Origin: M55B112 sp040903745
GTDB taxonomy: Bacteria; Bacteroidota; Bacteroidia; Bacteroidales; GCA-2748055
Length of the DNA: 64,000 nucleotides
Reading direction: 5' to 3'
Assembly: GCA_040903745.1 (NCBI GenBank)
Contig: JBBDUV010000112.1
Span: 6,166 to 70,165, forward strand
Shown here: positions 25,703 to 34,225 of the stretch, piece by piece
How the letters are laid out: each line of letters begins with the position of its first letter
How positions within the stretch are numbered: position 1 is the stretch's first letter
Notes under the pieces: generated by a model
Databases searched by the model: none
What the model saw: the letters and a program-made list of their open reading frames with translations, nothing else
Told to the model about the DNA's origin: nothing
Made by a program: the position numbers and the translations under genes

Positions 25703-27745
25703 ATGAAAGCAATATTTAATTTTAAAATAGGATCACGCATGAACTGGTTCGCGTATACCCTTAAAATCAAAAGTCTTATAATAGGCGTTTTGATTTTGAC
25801 AGGTACCCTGGTTAGCCTTCAGGCCCAGGAGACCCAATACACGAGACCCTCATGGTGGTTTGGTGCAGCAGGCGGTGCAAATCTTGATTTCTACCGCGGC
25901 TCCACTCAGCAGATCAATTTAGACCTGACCGTTCCAACTGTTTTTCATGATGGCAGTGGGGTGGGGCTTTATCTTGCCCCCCTTCTGGAGTTTTATCGCC
26001 CTGAATCAGTATTTGGGTTGATGCTTCAGGCAGGATATGACAACCGAAAGGGTTCGTTTGATCAGGTATTAACACCATGTAACTGCCCTGCGGACCTGTC
26101 TGCTAATCTTAGCTACATTACCGTGGAGCCAAGTTTACGTGTAGCTCCTTTCAAATCCGACTTTTACCTCTATGCGGGTCCTCGATTTGCATTTAATCTG
26201 GGAAAATCATTTGTTTACGAGGTGGGACTTAATCCTGACTTTCCGGAGCAGCTGGCTGAACCTGATGTAACAGGAGATTTCCATAAAATATATCCGTCAC
26301 TCATCTCTATGCAGATAGGGGCAGGTTATGACATTCAGCTCTCTTCTCAGGACAACCAGACACAGGCTGTACTTTCTCCTTTTGTATCTTTTCATCCATA
26401 TTTTGGTCAGGACCCGCGGTCAATAGAGACCTGGAATATAACCACTGTAAGAGTAGGTGCTGCCCTTAAATTCGGGCGAGGAAAGAAAATTTCAGATCCT
26501 CCTGTAATTGCACCACCAGTAGATGTGATTGCTGAACTTCCAGAGGTTGACTTTACTGTGTATTCACCTGCAAATATTCCAAGTCAGCGCAGGGTAAGGG
26601 AGACTTTCCCAATTCTTAATTATGTCTATTTCGATCTGGGATCGACAGAGATACCAGACCGCTATGTGCTCCTTTCCAAAGCCCAGGTGAAAGACTTCAA
26701 GGAAGACCGTTTGGAAGTATTTGCACCAAAGCATTTGTCAGGCCGTTCACAGCGCCAGATGACAGTCTATTATAATGTTCTTAACATTCTCGGTGACCGC
26801 ATGGCAATATTTCCTGCAACAAAGGTCAACTTGACCGGATCTAGTATGGATGGAAAGAGCGATGGACTGGAAATGGCGGAATCGGTTAAAAAATACCTGG
26901 TTGATGTATTCAGCATTGATCCTAAAAGGATCACTACAGAAGGCAGTGTTAAACCGCTTCTCCCGGAAGAACAGCCGGGTGGCACAGACGAGCTGGTTTT
27001 GCTTCGTCAGGGGGACCATAGAGTAACAATAATGAGTGAATCCCCGGAGCTGATAATGGAATATCAGACAGGTCCTGATGTTCCCCTGAAACCGATTGAG
27101 ATAATCACCGTTCAGGAAGCTCCGCCCGACAGTTATGTTTTATTCAGCGTGGATGGTGCAAAAAAAGAGTTCTCATCATGGTCACTGGAAGTAAGAGATG
27201 AAAAAGGAGCATTGCAGAAATTCGGACCCTATACACAGGAAAATGTAAGCATACCGGGTAAAGCTATTTTAGGAAGCCGTGCTTCAGGCGACTACAAAAT
27301 AACCGTGGTTGGTAAAACCAGGAATGGAAAGACGGTGAAAGAAGAGGTTCCTGTGCAAATGGTGCTTTGGACCCCTGCTGAAGATGAACAAGGTATGAGA
27401 TACAATATCGTCTATGAATTCAATATAGATGAGGCTATTGCTACGTATGAAAAGTACCTCACTGAAATTGTTACACCAAAGATTCCTAAAAACGGAACTG
27501 TAATAATTCATGGTCATACTGATCTTATCGGAGACGCAGGACACAATAGGGAGCTCTCTCTTGCCAGAGCCAATGACGTGGGCGATATTATTAAGAGAGC
27601 CCTTTCAGCAGCCGGAAGAAAAGATGTTAAATTTGAAGTTTACGGATTCGGTGAAGATGACAGATTATCACCTTTTGATAACAAATATCCGGAAGAACGC
27701 TCCTATAACCGTTCAGTAATTATTGATATAATACCACCAAAATAG
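25703..27745 (+). CDS. OmpA-family outer-membrane protein with barrel-like N-half and OmpA C-domain
   Basis: The 680-residue protein has a signal peptide ending VSLQAQ (M at 25739 is an alternative start). Residues about 35-250 look like an outer-membrane beta-barrel (alternating segments, GAAGGANLDFYRG at the start). Two OmpA-like parts follow: a degenerate one around 305-440 (FPILNYVYFDLGSTEIPD) and a canonical one at the end (VIIHGHTDLIGDAGHNRELSLARA), which binds peptidoglycan. The downstream terminator closes the unit. It probably ties the surface lipoproteins' region to the cell wall; no direct link is shown. Confidence 0.88.
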   Translation: MKAIFNFKIGSRMNWFAYTLKIKSLIIGVLILTGTLVSLQAQETQYTRPSWWFGAAGGANLDFYRGSTQQINLDLTVPTVFHDGSGVGLYLAPLLEFYRPESVFGLMLQAGYDNRKGSFDQVLTPCNCPADLSANLSYITVEPSLRVAPFKSDFYLYAGPRFAFNLGKSFVYEVGLNPDFPEQLAEPDVTGDFHKIYPSLISMQIGAGYDIQLSSQDNQTQAVLSPFVSFHPYFGQDPRSIETWNITTVRVGAALKFGRGKKISDPPVIAPPVDVIAELPEVDFTVYSPANIPSQRRVRETFPILNYVYFDLGSTEIPDRYVLLSKAQVKDFKEDRLEVFAPKHLSGRSQRQMTVYYNVLNILGDRMAIFPATKVNLTGSSMDGKSDGLEMAESVKKYLVDVFSIDPKRITTEGSVKPLLPEEQPGGTDELVLLRQGDHRVTIMSESPELIMEYQTGPDVPLKPIEIITVQEAPPDSYVLFSVDGAKKEFSSWSLEVRDEKGALQKFGPYTQENVSIPGKAILGSRASGDYKITVVGKTRNGKTVKEEVPVQMVLWTPAEDEQGMRYNIVYEFNIDEAIATYEKYLTEIVTPKIPKNGTVIIHGHTDLIGDAGHNRELSLARANDVGDIIKRALSAAGRKDVKFEVYGFGEDDRLSPFDNKYPEERSYNRSVIIDIIPPK

Positions 27746-27779
27746 GATTTCTTATAATCCTGGTATTCTTTAAAAATGG

Positions 27780-27814
27780 GGCTGTCTGAATAATCAGGCA
27801 GCCTCTTTTTTTTT
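27780..27814 (+). terminator. Rho-independent terminator after the OmpA gene
   Basis: GGCTGTCTGA pairs with TCAGGCAGCC (one G-T wobble) around loop ATAA, followed by a long T-run. Confidence 0.9.
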
Positions 27815-27932
27815 AAAAAAAAAGCATTCAATTCATTTTAAAACCTTTTACGGCAGAGTAACATTCGTAATACTCATTTGAGTTACTGCGCTTGTGTGCG
27901 GGGTTTTGATAAATACCCCAAAAGTCAAACCT
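27815..27932. other. Non-coding gap between terminator and promoter site 2
   Basis: The 118 bp hold no supported gene. They contain A-runs and scattered GTAAC/GTTAC words (for example GAGTAAC near 27857 and GAGTTAC near 27881) of the same flavour as the repeats downstream, but not at the defined spacing. Confidence 0.4.
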
Positions 27933-27996
27933 GTAAATAATGTAACTTAATCAGCGCATTATATAACAATTACCTGAGGTTTCAGCCTTACCTTTG
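27933..27996 (+). promoter_or_regulatory. Tandem ATGTAA promoter, site 2 (before small SP/TM protein)
   Basis: ATGTAA at 27940, ATATAA at 27961 (21-bp period) and the exact -7 box TACCTTTG at 27989, 28 bp after the second repeat. Predicted leader to the ATG at 28097 is about 95 nt. Confidence 0.75.
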
Positions 27997-28096
27997 TTAA
28001 GATAAAATGTTTATCACTGTGAAATTACTAACCAGGCAGAGAATTATACTTACTGAATAACTGGAACCAGTTCACTCAAATTTATAAATTAAGATC

Positions 28097-28426
28097 ATGA
28101 AAAAAATTGTTTTTTGTATTATGGCAGCATTTCTGTCACTTACATTCATTCCGTTGCAGGCAAATACATCGCCTGGTGACCCAATTACAACTTCAACAGC
28201 ACCTGTTCCGGCATCTCCGGCTGATGCTGCAAAAGTAATATCCCTTGAATCTAGATTAAAAGAGATAGATGCGATGGATAAATCAGAACTAAATGCCGCA
28301 TCCAAGAGAGCGCTGCGCAAAGAGGTAAAGTCAATTAACCACGAGTTAAAGACTCTTGGCGGTGGTGTTTACCTGTCTGCTGGTGCATTGATTCTGATCA
28401 TCGTTCTTCTGGTAGTTTTTTTGTAG
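28097..28426 (+). CDS. Small secreted/membrane protein with signal peptide and C-terminal TM helix
   Basis: The 109-residue chain has a signal peptide (IVFCIMAAFLSLTFIPLQA), a Pro/Ala/Thr-rich stretch, a charged helix (LESRLKEIDAMDKSELNAAS, KRALRKEVKSINHELKTLGG) and a C-terminal hydrophobic segment, YLSAGALILIIVLLVVFL. Similar small proteins are frequent in Bacteroidota; I know no function. The TM end suggests a cell-envelope location. It is expressed from the tandem-repeat promoter upstream, and the CsbD-like gene follows 226 bp downstream. Confidence 0.8.
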   Translation: MKKIVFCIMAAFLSLTFIPLQANTSPGDPITTSTAPVPASPADAAKVISLESRLKEIDAMDKSELNAASKRALRKEVKSINHELKTLGGGVYLSAGALILIIVLLVVFL

Positions 28427-28652
28427 GCTGAAAGTTCATGCCTTTACGATTTCCTTAAAAAGTCAAGGATGTTTTTGTTTTGTTCCATTGGGATCGCAAG
28501 TACATTCAAGAACAGATATTTCAGACTCAGAGCTTATGAAAGCAGTTTCGATTTTAGGATCAGCATGTACTTCAAATGGATTTTATTCTAAAGGAAAATG
28601 AATAAATATCTGATTTTGATCCGGCTAATAACAAACCTAAAAACTCAAGAAT

Positions 28653-28838
28653 ATGATTACTTTTGAAAACAGGGGTTACTGGAACGAAAAAAAGGAAAAA
28701 CTCAAGCAACAGTATCCCGGTATTACCGATGCTGATTTGTACTACAGCGATGGAAAAGAAAGGGTTATGCTTGAGATTCTCAGCTACAAACTGGGAAAAA
28801 CAGAACATGAAATGGTAAGGATACTGGCTGACCTTTGA
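28653..28838 (+). CDS. CsbD-like general stress protein
   Basis: The 61-residue protein follows the CsbD plan: GYWNEKKEKLKQQYPGITDADLYY, a charged middle, and KLGKTEHEMVRILADL at the end. CsbD proteins are abundant under general stress (sigma-B in Bacillus) and their molecular role is unknown. It lacks a signal peptide and would be cytoplasmic. It lies in a run of small stress genes. Confidence 0.75.
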   Translation: MITFENRGYWNEKKEKLKQQYPGITDADLYYSDGKERVMLEILSYKLGKTEHEMVRILADL

Positions 28839-28978
28839 TTCTCTTTCCCGTGATATTAAACAGTGACTAATTGAAAATCGTTCCGGGAGGCGCTCTTAAA
28901 AAATCTCTCTTCATGAGTAAAGTGAAACTCCAGATGTGTAATATGTTTACCACCAACTAATTTTAATAATTTACTATT

Positions 28979-29047
28979 ATGCCACTACTTCATATTTTAC
29001 TGATCATTATCGCTGTAGGCGTAGCCCTCTATCTTGTTAATAATTAG
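28979..29047 (+). CDS. Possible 22-residue hydrophobic peptide (Thivi_2564-like N-terminus)
   Basis: ATG to TAG encodes MPLLHILLIIIAVGVALYLVNN, almost all hydrophobic. It recalls the first half of Thivi_2564-type small membrane proteins (MPL...VGVLLWLVN..IPM), and the codons after the TAG read IPI, as if a longer protein had been cut by a stop. It may be a real micro-peptide, a decayed gene, or chance. Confidence 0.35.
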   Translation: MPLLHILLIIIAVGVALYLVNN

Positions 29048-29179
29048 ATTCCTATTGAGGTCAGTGTGGAAATGTGCAGGCTCGTGGGAATGTCTGATTT
29101 ATAGTTCAATTGAGCACTGTATGTACAAATGCTTGTATCGAACTTAAGAAGAGTATGACAGTATAAAATAATCAGGATT

Positions 29180-29614
29180 ATGAAATCAGACATGAGGATA
29201 AAACTATTTTTGGTTGATGATGATGCAGTGTTTCTTAAATCACTTGAAATAGAGTTTTTGCAAAATGCCGATTTTTCAATTGAGACTTTTGCAACAGGTG
29301 AAGAATGTTTAGCTACTTTATCACATAAACCAGATGTAATTATATTGGATTACCTTCTCGACGGGGTTAATAAAAATGTGATGAACGGGATTAAAGTGTT
29401 GGATAAAATTAAAGCATATAATATAGAAATACCAGTGATCATGCTATCGGCCCAGGATAAGATAGAGGTTGCTGTTAAATGCATGCATCATCAGGCCTTC
29501 GATTATGTCGTTAAAAGTGAAACTGCCTTTATCAGATTACAAAAAAATCTAAGTACTATTTTCAAGTTCAGAAAAATGGAGAAAACACTTAACTGGTATA
29601 AGGAAAGGATGTGA
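29180..29614 (+). CDS. Single-domain response regulator (receiver only)
   Basis: The 144-residue protein is one receiver domain and a short helical tail: acidic pair in LFLVDDDAVFLKSLE, phospho-acceptor Asp in VIILDYLLDG, the Thr/Ser switch in VIMLSAQDK and Lys in YVVKSETAF. The tail (STIFKFRKMEKTLNWYKERM) has no DNA-binding domain. An in-frame ATG at 29192 is an alternative start. It may shuttle phosphate or bind a partner such as the CheB/CheR-PAS protein 0.9 kb downstream; that pairing is inference. Confidence 0.9.
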   Translation: MKSDMRIKLFLVDDDAVFLKSLEIEFLQNADFSIETFATGEECLATLSHKPDVIILDYLLDGVNKNVMNGIKVLDKIKAYNIEIPVIMLSAQDKIEVAVKCMHHQAFDYVVKSETAFIRLQKNLSTIFKFRKMEKTLNWYKERM

Positions 29615-29674
29615 ATAATGTAAATTTTATGTAAAGTTATGTAACAGAAAAAGCGATAAAGGAGCTTAATTTTA
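29611..29674 (+). promoter_or_regulatory. Tandem ATGTAA promoter, site 3 (before OmpA/CheB-CheR operon)
   Basis: ATGTAA at 29618 and 29639 (21 bp apart; a third copy between them at 29629), and TAATTTTA (7/8 of TAnnTTTG) at 29667, 28 bp after the second repeat. The site starts inside the stop codon of the response regulator gene. Confidence 0.7.
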
Positions 29675-29686
29675 TAAAATAAATAG

Positions 29687-29721
29687 AGACTGTAAAAAGA
29701 GTTGGACTTTATATACAGACT
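29687..29721. repeat. Palindromic interspersed repeat, copy B
   Basis: AGACTGT at the left and ACAGACT at the right form the ends; the core reads AGAGTTGGACTTTATAT. It lies between promoter site 3 and the OmpA gene, probably within the 5' leader. Confidence 0.6.
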
Positions 29722-29753
29722 AATTAGTTGTTATTTAATGAAATTGTAGTGTT

Positions 29754-30290
29754 ATGAAAATTCTAACCATTGGGGTCCTTGTTTTCGCCGGCTGGGCTTC
29801 GCTTTCAGCCTGGCTATATGTTTGCAAAATCAAGGGTTTGTGCAACGAAAGTAATGCCGTCGTGATGGGTGCCGTAATACCAAATATGTCTATCCCATCT
29901 GATTCCCGGACTGACACACTTGCTGCCACACCGGAAGTAAAACCGGAAGCCCCTGAGATGCTGCTTGTCTTCTTTGCATTCGATAAGTCAGCATTCGACC
30001 CTGACGCTGATATGAATAAATTTTGTGATGCTTCAATCGAATATATGCATCAGAATTCAGAAGCGGGAATGCTTATAACAGGACATACTGATGCAATAGG
30101 ATCTGATGCGTACAACCATGCTTTGGGTTATCGAAGAGCACAGAGTGTTCAGGCGTATTTTAAAAGGAAAGGTGTTGCAACCGGCAAGATCACTATAGAG
30201 TCAAAAGGTGAAAAAAATCCTGCAGATAATAATAGTACAGTTGAAGGCAGAGAAAAAAACAGAAGAGCGTCCGTAACAATTAAAAATTAA
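29754..30290 (+). CDS. Small OmpA-family protein with N-terminal membrane anchor
   Basis: The 178-residue protein has one N-terminal hydrophobic segment (ILTIGVLVFAGWASLSAWLY), a linker rich in Pro/Glu and an OmpA C-domain (residues about 60-178: LLVFFAFDKSAFDPDADMN, LITGHTDAIGSDAYNHALGY, RRAQSVQAYFKRKGV). The segment lacks a clear cleavage site, so an inner-membrane anchor with the OmpA domain reaching to peptidoglycan is likely, as in MotB-like tethers. It is followed after 5 bp by a 52-residue membrane protein. The third site of the tandem-repeat promoter is upstream. Confidence 0.85.
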   Translation: MKILTIGVLVFAGWASLSAWLYVCKIKGLCNESNAVVMGAVIPNMSIPSDSRTDTLAATPEVKPEAPEMLLVFFAFDKSAFDPDADMNKFCDASIEYMHQNSEAGMLITGHTDAIGSDAYNHALGYRRAQSVQAYFKRKGVATGKITIESKGEKNPADNNSTVEGREKNRRASVTIKN

Positions 30291-30295
30291 TACAT

Positions 30296-30454
30296 ATGAA
30301 CACAGATGCAATTTTTATTCTATTAGCTCAGACAAAAGGAGCAGCAGCACTGGAAATAATTTCAATGCTCATTGTTGCGGCAATTATTGGTTATGCGACA
30401 GCGTGGCTTTTTTACAAGTCACATGACTTTATTGCCAGCAGTATAATTTATTGA
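30296..30454 (+). CDS. Small membrane protein, 52 residues
   Basis: A gene too short for many gene finders: ATG at 30296, stop at 30452-30454. The product has an N-terminal MNTDAIFILLAQTKGAAA, one hydrophobic helix, LEIISMLIVAAIIGYATAWL, and a short polar end. It starts 5 bp after the OmpA-domain gene and 57 bp before the CheB/CheR gene, so it is part of that operon. OmpA-domain genes in Bacteroidota often have similar, longer membrane-protein neighbours, so this may be a truncated or minimal form. Confidence 0.6.
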   Translation: MNTDAIFILLAQTKGAAALEIISMLIVAAIIGYATAWLFYKSHDFIASSIIY

Positions 30455-30511
30455 ATATGAAAAATTTTATTTATTTTGTATTGCCTATATTGCATATAGA
30501 TTAAATTCAAC

Positions 30512-33427
30512 ATGCCAAAAGCGACGAGTACTTCAAAAGTAAAAGCGCCTGAAGCGGATAACACGCATTTCCCCATAGTGGGTATAGGCGCATCGGCAGG
30601 CGGACTGGAAGCATTGGATGAATTTCTTAGAAACGTTCCCAATCGAAGCGGAATGGCATATGTTGTTATTCAGCACCTCGATCCAACCCAAAAAGGCATG
30701 CTTCCGGAATTGTTACAACGGACTACCGAAATGAAAGTCTACCAGGTTAAAGACCGAATGCATATTAAACCGAATTGCGTTTATGTAATCCCACCCAATA
30801 GAAGTATGTCAATTCTGAAAGGTGTACTTCACCTGTTTGAACCATTAGAAACACGGGGGATGCGTCTTCCGGTTGATTTTTTTATGCGTTCTCTCGCCGA
30901 CGATCAGCATGAGAGGGCCATAGGGGTTATTCTTTCCGGAATGGGTTCTGACGGTAGTTTAGGTCTTCAGGCAATTAAAGAGAATAATGGAATTGCTGTA
31001 GTGCAGGAGCCTGCAACGGCAAAGTACGACAGCATGCCGGGCAGTGCTATCGAATCGACAGTGGTCGATCTTGTTGGTCCGGCTAATGCGTTGCCTACTC
31101 TGATTCTGGACTTCCTAAAGCGTATCCCTGAACTGAAGTCAAAACTCGAAATCAAGGATAAAGATAAAAGCTCCCTTGAAAAAATAATTATTCTCTTGCG
31201 AAACAATACCGGTAACGACTTTTCGATGTATAAAAAAAGCACTGTATATCGAAGGATTGAGAGAAGAATGACAGTTCATAAGATTGATAAAATCTCTTCA
31301 TATGTTCATTTTTTGCAGGAGAATCCTAAGGAATCCAACATCCTTTTCAAAGAATTGATGATTGGCGTAACCAATTTCTTTCGTGATGCCCCGGTATGGG
31401 CCAAACTGAAAGAGTCTGTTCTGCCGGAATTGATCAACAGCCGGGAGGAGGTGTCAATATTAAGAGCATGGGTACCGGCCTGCTCAACAGGTGAAGAGGC
31501 ATATTCTCTTGCAATGGTATTTAAGGAGGCAGTTGAAAAAATCAAACCCCAGGGGAGGATTAATTTGCAGATTTTTGCTACCGACCTCGATAATGAAGCA
31601 ATCGAAGCAGCAAGAAGGGCGTTGTTTCCTCCCAACATAGCTTCAGATGTTTCACCGGCACGTCTTTCCCGGTTTTTTAATAAGACTGATGAAGGTTACC
31701 GGGTTAAAATAGAGATCAGGGAGATGGTGGTGTTTGCTAACCACAATATTTTAATGCACCCTCCATTTACAAAGATCGATATTCTCTCGTGCAGGAATCT
31801 GCTCATTTATATGGATCCTGAGCTGCAAAGAAAAATATTGGGTCTCTTTTACTATAGCTTAAATCCTGATGGGGTTATGGTGCTTGGAAGCTCTGAAACA
31901 TTGGGAAATCAAAGCGATTTTTTTACAACAGTAGATACAAAGCTAAAAATTTTCAAGCGTGGACTTGATTCCAGAGCGCCGGAATTCAGCAATTTCCCTT
32001 CTTCATTTTCAAAATCCAAACAAGCTCCTGGTACTGAAAATCACACTCCGGACAAATCAATTCAGAATATTCAGACAATGGCAGATCAGCTATTGTTGCA
32101 GCATTTCTCGCCCGCCGGTGTACTGGTAAATGAAAGTGGTGATATTATCTATATCAGCGGACGTACCGGGAAATACTTAGAGCCTTCTGTTGGAAAGGCA
32201 AATATGAATATTTTTGCCATGTTGCGCGAGGGTCTGCATAATGAGTTCCCGATTGCCTTTCGTAAAGCCCTCATGAATAAAGAGTCGGTTGTGTTGCATA
32301 ATTTAAAAGTAGGCTCCAACGGTTCAACCCTGACCTTAAATGTAACTATTCAATGGATAGATAAACCAAAGCAGTTGCACGGCTACCTGATGGTTGTTTT
32401 TTCTGATATGAATGACCATCCTGAACCCTGTTATCAAACTGGTAAAACAAAGAAAACCCCATCAAGCCAGAGAGAAGCTAAACTGGAAAAAGAGTTACAG
32501 CAGACACGCGAGGAGTTGCAGAGTACCCACGAAGAGATGCAAACATCGCAGGAAGAGCAGAAATCTACAAATGAGGAGTTGCAGTCAACGAATGAGGAGC
32601 TGCAATCAACCAATGAGGAGTTGACAACTTCCAAAGAGGAGATGCAGAGTATGAACGAAGAACTTCAAACTGTAAATGCGGAACTCAAGTCTAAGGTTGA
32701 GGAATACTCCAGGGTGGAGAGTGACATGAAAAACCTGCTTAACAGTACTGATATTGCAACACTGTTTCTGGATAAAGACCTCAATATCCGTCGATATACC
32801 AACCAGGCAACTAAAATTTTTAAACTGATCAAGAGTGATATCGGACGTCGTTTCACTGATCTTGTTACAGATCTTGAATACCCCGATCTTGTTGATGATG
32901 CCACGGAAGTGCTAAGAACCCTAATTTTTATTCAAAAACAGATACCCGCTAAAGATGGGCGATGGTTTTCAATTCGCATTATGCCGTACCGCACTGTAGA
33001 CGACAGGATCGATGGGCTTGTTATAACTTTTATCAACCTTTCTGAACTCAAAGAGGTTGAATCAAAACTTCATGAAACAGAGCAGATGAATCGGTCCTTG
33101 TTGAATTCATCATCATCAGCAATACTTAAACTATCAGTTGATGGAAAAATTGAGGAGTTCAATCTTTCTGCTGAAAAATTCTTTGGAAGAAAGCGGGCAG
33201 AGGTTATGCATCAGAACTTTATAAATACGTTTATTCCGGAAGCGTTTCGTGAAAAGAGTGAAAAAGAGCTGCAAATACTGCTCAGAAACGCAAATGGCAG
33301 CAAAATTAAAATGCAGGTACTTGGCACCGGTGAAAAGGCAGAAATAATTGAATGGTCGGTAACTGTACTCATCAACCACTTTAAGAGACCAGCAGGACTG
33401 TTACTTATAAAATCAGATAAACCATGA
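30512..33427 (+). CDS. CheB-CheR-coiled coil-PAS-PAS hybrid protein
   Basis: The 971-residue protein joins a CheB methylesterase (catalytic Ser in GIGASAGG near residue 28, His in VIQHLDP, Asp in LSGMGSDGSLG), a CheR methyltransferase (NFFRDAPVW, WVPACSTGEEAYSLAM, CRNLLIYMDPELQRKIL; about residues 225-500), a region like a degenerate PAS, a long heptad-like coiled coil (repeats of STNEELQ, about 655-745), and two PAS domains (about 750-970). Such CheB-CheR-PAS proteins usually end in a histidine kinase, which is absent here. No chemoreceptor or CheA is in the window, so the methylation target is unknown. The stop overlaps the next gene by 4 bp. Confidence 0.9.
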   Translation: MPKATSTSKVKAPEADNTHFPIVGIGASAGGLEALDEFLRNVPNRSGMAYVVIQHLDPTQKGMLPELLQRTTEMKVYQVKDRMHIKPNCVYVIPPNRSMSILKGVLHLFEPLETRGMRLPVDFFMRSLADDQHERAIGVILSGMGSDGSLGLQAIKENNGIAVVQEPATAKYDSMPGSAIESTVVDLVGPANALPTLILDFLKRIPELKSKLEIKDKDKSSLEKIIILLRNNTGNDFSMYKKSTVYRRIERRMTVHKIDKISSYVHFLQENPKESNILFKELMIGVTNFFRDAPVWAKLKESVLPELINSREEVSILRAWVPACSTGEEAYSLAMVFKEAVEKIKPQGRINLQIFATDLDNEAIEAARRALFPPNIASDVSPARLSRFFNKTDEGYRVKIEIREMVVFANHNILMHPPFTKIDILSCRNLLIYMDPELQRKILGLFYYSLNPDGVMVLGSSETLGNQSDFFTTVDTKLKIFKRGLDSRAPEFSNFPSSFSKSKQAPGTENHTPDKSIQNIQTMADQLLLQHFSPAGVLVNESGDIIYISGRTGKYLEPSVGKANMNIFAMLREGLHNEFPIAFRKALMNKESVVLHNLKVGSNGSTLTLNVTIQWIDKPKQLHGYLMVVFSDMNDHPEPCYQTGKTKKTPSSQREAKLEKELQQTREELQSTHEEMQTSQEEQKSTNEELQSTNEELQSTNEELTTSKEEMQSMNEELQTVNAELKSKVEEYSRVESDMKNLLNSTDIATLFLDKDLNIRRYTNQATKIFKLIKSDIGRRFTDLVTDLEYPDLVDDATEVLRTLIFIQKQIPAKDGRWFSIRIMPYRTVDDRIDGLVITFINLSELKEVESKLHETEQMNRSLLNSSSSAILKLSVDGKIEEFNLSAEKFFGRKRAEVMHQNFINTFIPEAFREKSEKELQILLRNANGSKIKMQVLGTGEKAEIIEWSVTVLINHFKRPAGLLLIKSDKP

Positions 33428-33987
33428 ATATCGAAAAACAAGATTTAACAGATGCCGAAATGCTCCGTAAAAAAGCTGAAGAAAAACTGAAGTTAGAGCA
33501 AAAGAGAGTGGCTAAGTCAAACCTGGAAAATGATACCAAAAAGCTCTTGCACGAACTTCAGGTGCACCAGATTGAGTTGGAAATGCAGAACGAAGAGTTG
33601 CGGGAGGCGAATGAAACTGCTGAAGCAGCACTTAAGAAATACACCATGTTGTATGATCTGGCTCCTATGGGCTATTTTACCCTGGATGAGGATGGCCGTA
33701 TCTGTGATCTGAATTTTACGGGTGCCGAGTTGCTGGGGGACAAACGTTATAGTTTGGTAAATAGCAATTTTAAGCTCTTTATATCTAAAGAATCGCAGAA
33801 AGTCTTCAATGACTTTTTCAATAGAGTTTATACCAGTACTGCCAAGGAGTCATGCAATGTTAAACTTGGTTATGATGATAAAATTTTATCATTGGTATAC
33901 ATGGAAGGTATTGTTACCGGCGATGACCGGAAATTCCTTTTGTCAGTAGTTGACATATCTGAAATTAAACAACAGTCCAATTTGTGA
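33424..33987 (+). CDS. PAS-domain protein with N-terminal coiled coil
   Basis: Its ATG overlaps the stop of the CheB/CheR gene (ATGA), so the two are translationally coupled. Residues 1-75 form a coiled coil (LLHELQVHQIELEMQNEEL, a motif common at the head of PAS sensor kinases). Residues 75-185 form one PAS (YDLAPMGYFTLDEDGRI; FLLSVVDISEIKQ). No kinase, cyclase or DNA-binding domain follows. It may partner the PAS domains or the receiver gene upstream; without output domain its role is open. Confidence 0.88.
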   Translation: MNIEKQDLTDAEMLRKKAEEKLKLEQKRVAKSNLENDTKKLLHELQVHQIELEMQNEELREANETAEAALKKYTMLYDLAPMGYFTLDEDGRICDLNFTGAELLGDKRYSLVNSNFKLFISKESQKVFNDFFNRVYTSTAKESCNVKLGYDDKILSLVYMEGIVTGDDRKFLLSVVDISEIKQQSNL

Positions 33988-34165
33988 TTATCTCAGATAC
34001 AATTCTTTAATCGATACATACTCAGAGGTATAATTCTGCTCACCCTGTAAAAAATACCAGGATGAATATTCAAACAATATCGTAAGGAACATTCTGACAG
34101 GGTTAATTTTGTTCTTTTAATTCCAGTATATCACTTCTAACCGGAACGAAAGAGATCAAAAATAG

Positions 34166-34199
34166 AAGAAGCCACCCAAGGGCAGCTTCTTTTATTTTT
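34166..34199. terminator. Bidirectional terminator between convergent genes
   Basis: AAGAAGC pairs with GCTTCTT around a 12-nt loop, with T-run on the plus side and A-run (T-run on minus) on the other. It serves both the PAS gene and the DUF3494 gene. Confidence 0.65.
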
Positions 34200-34225
34200 T
34201 AAACAACTTATATTTAGCGTATCTG

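Noticed and set aside
25703..25738. Longer N-terminus of the OmpA protein
   Set aside because: Not rejected outright; both starts leave a signal peptide, so the longer one was kept with a note.
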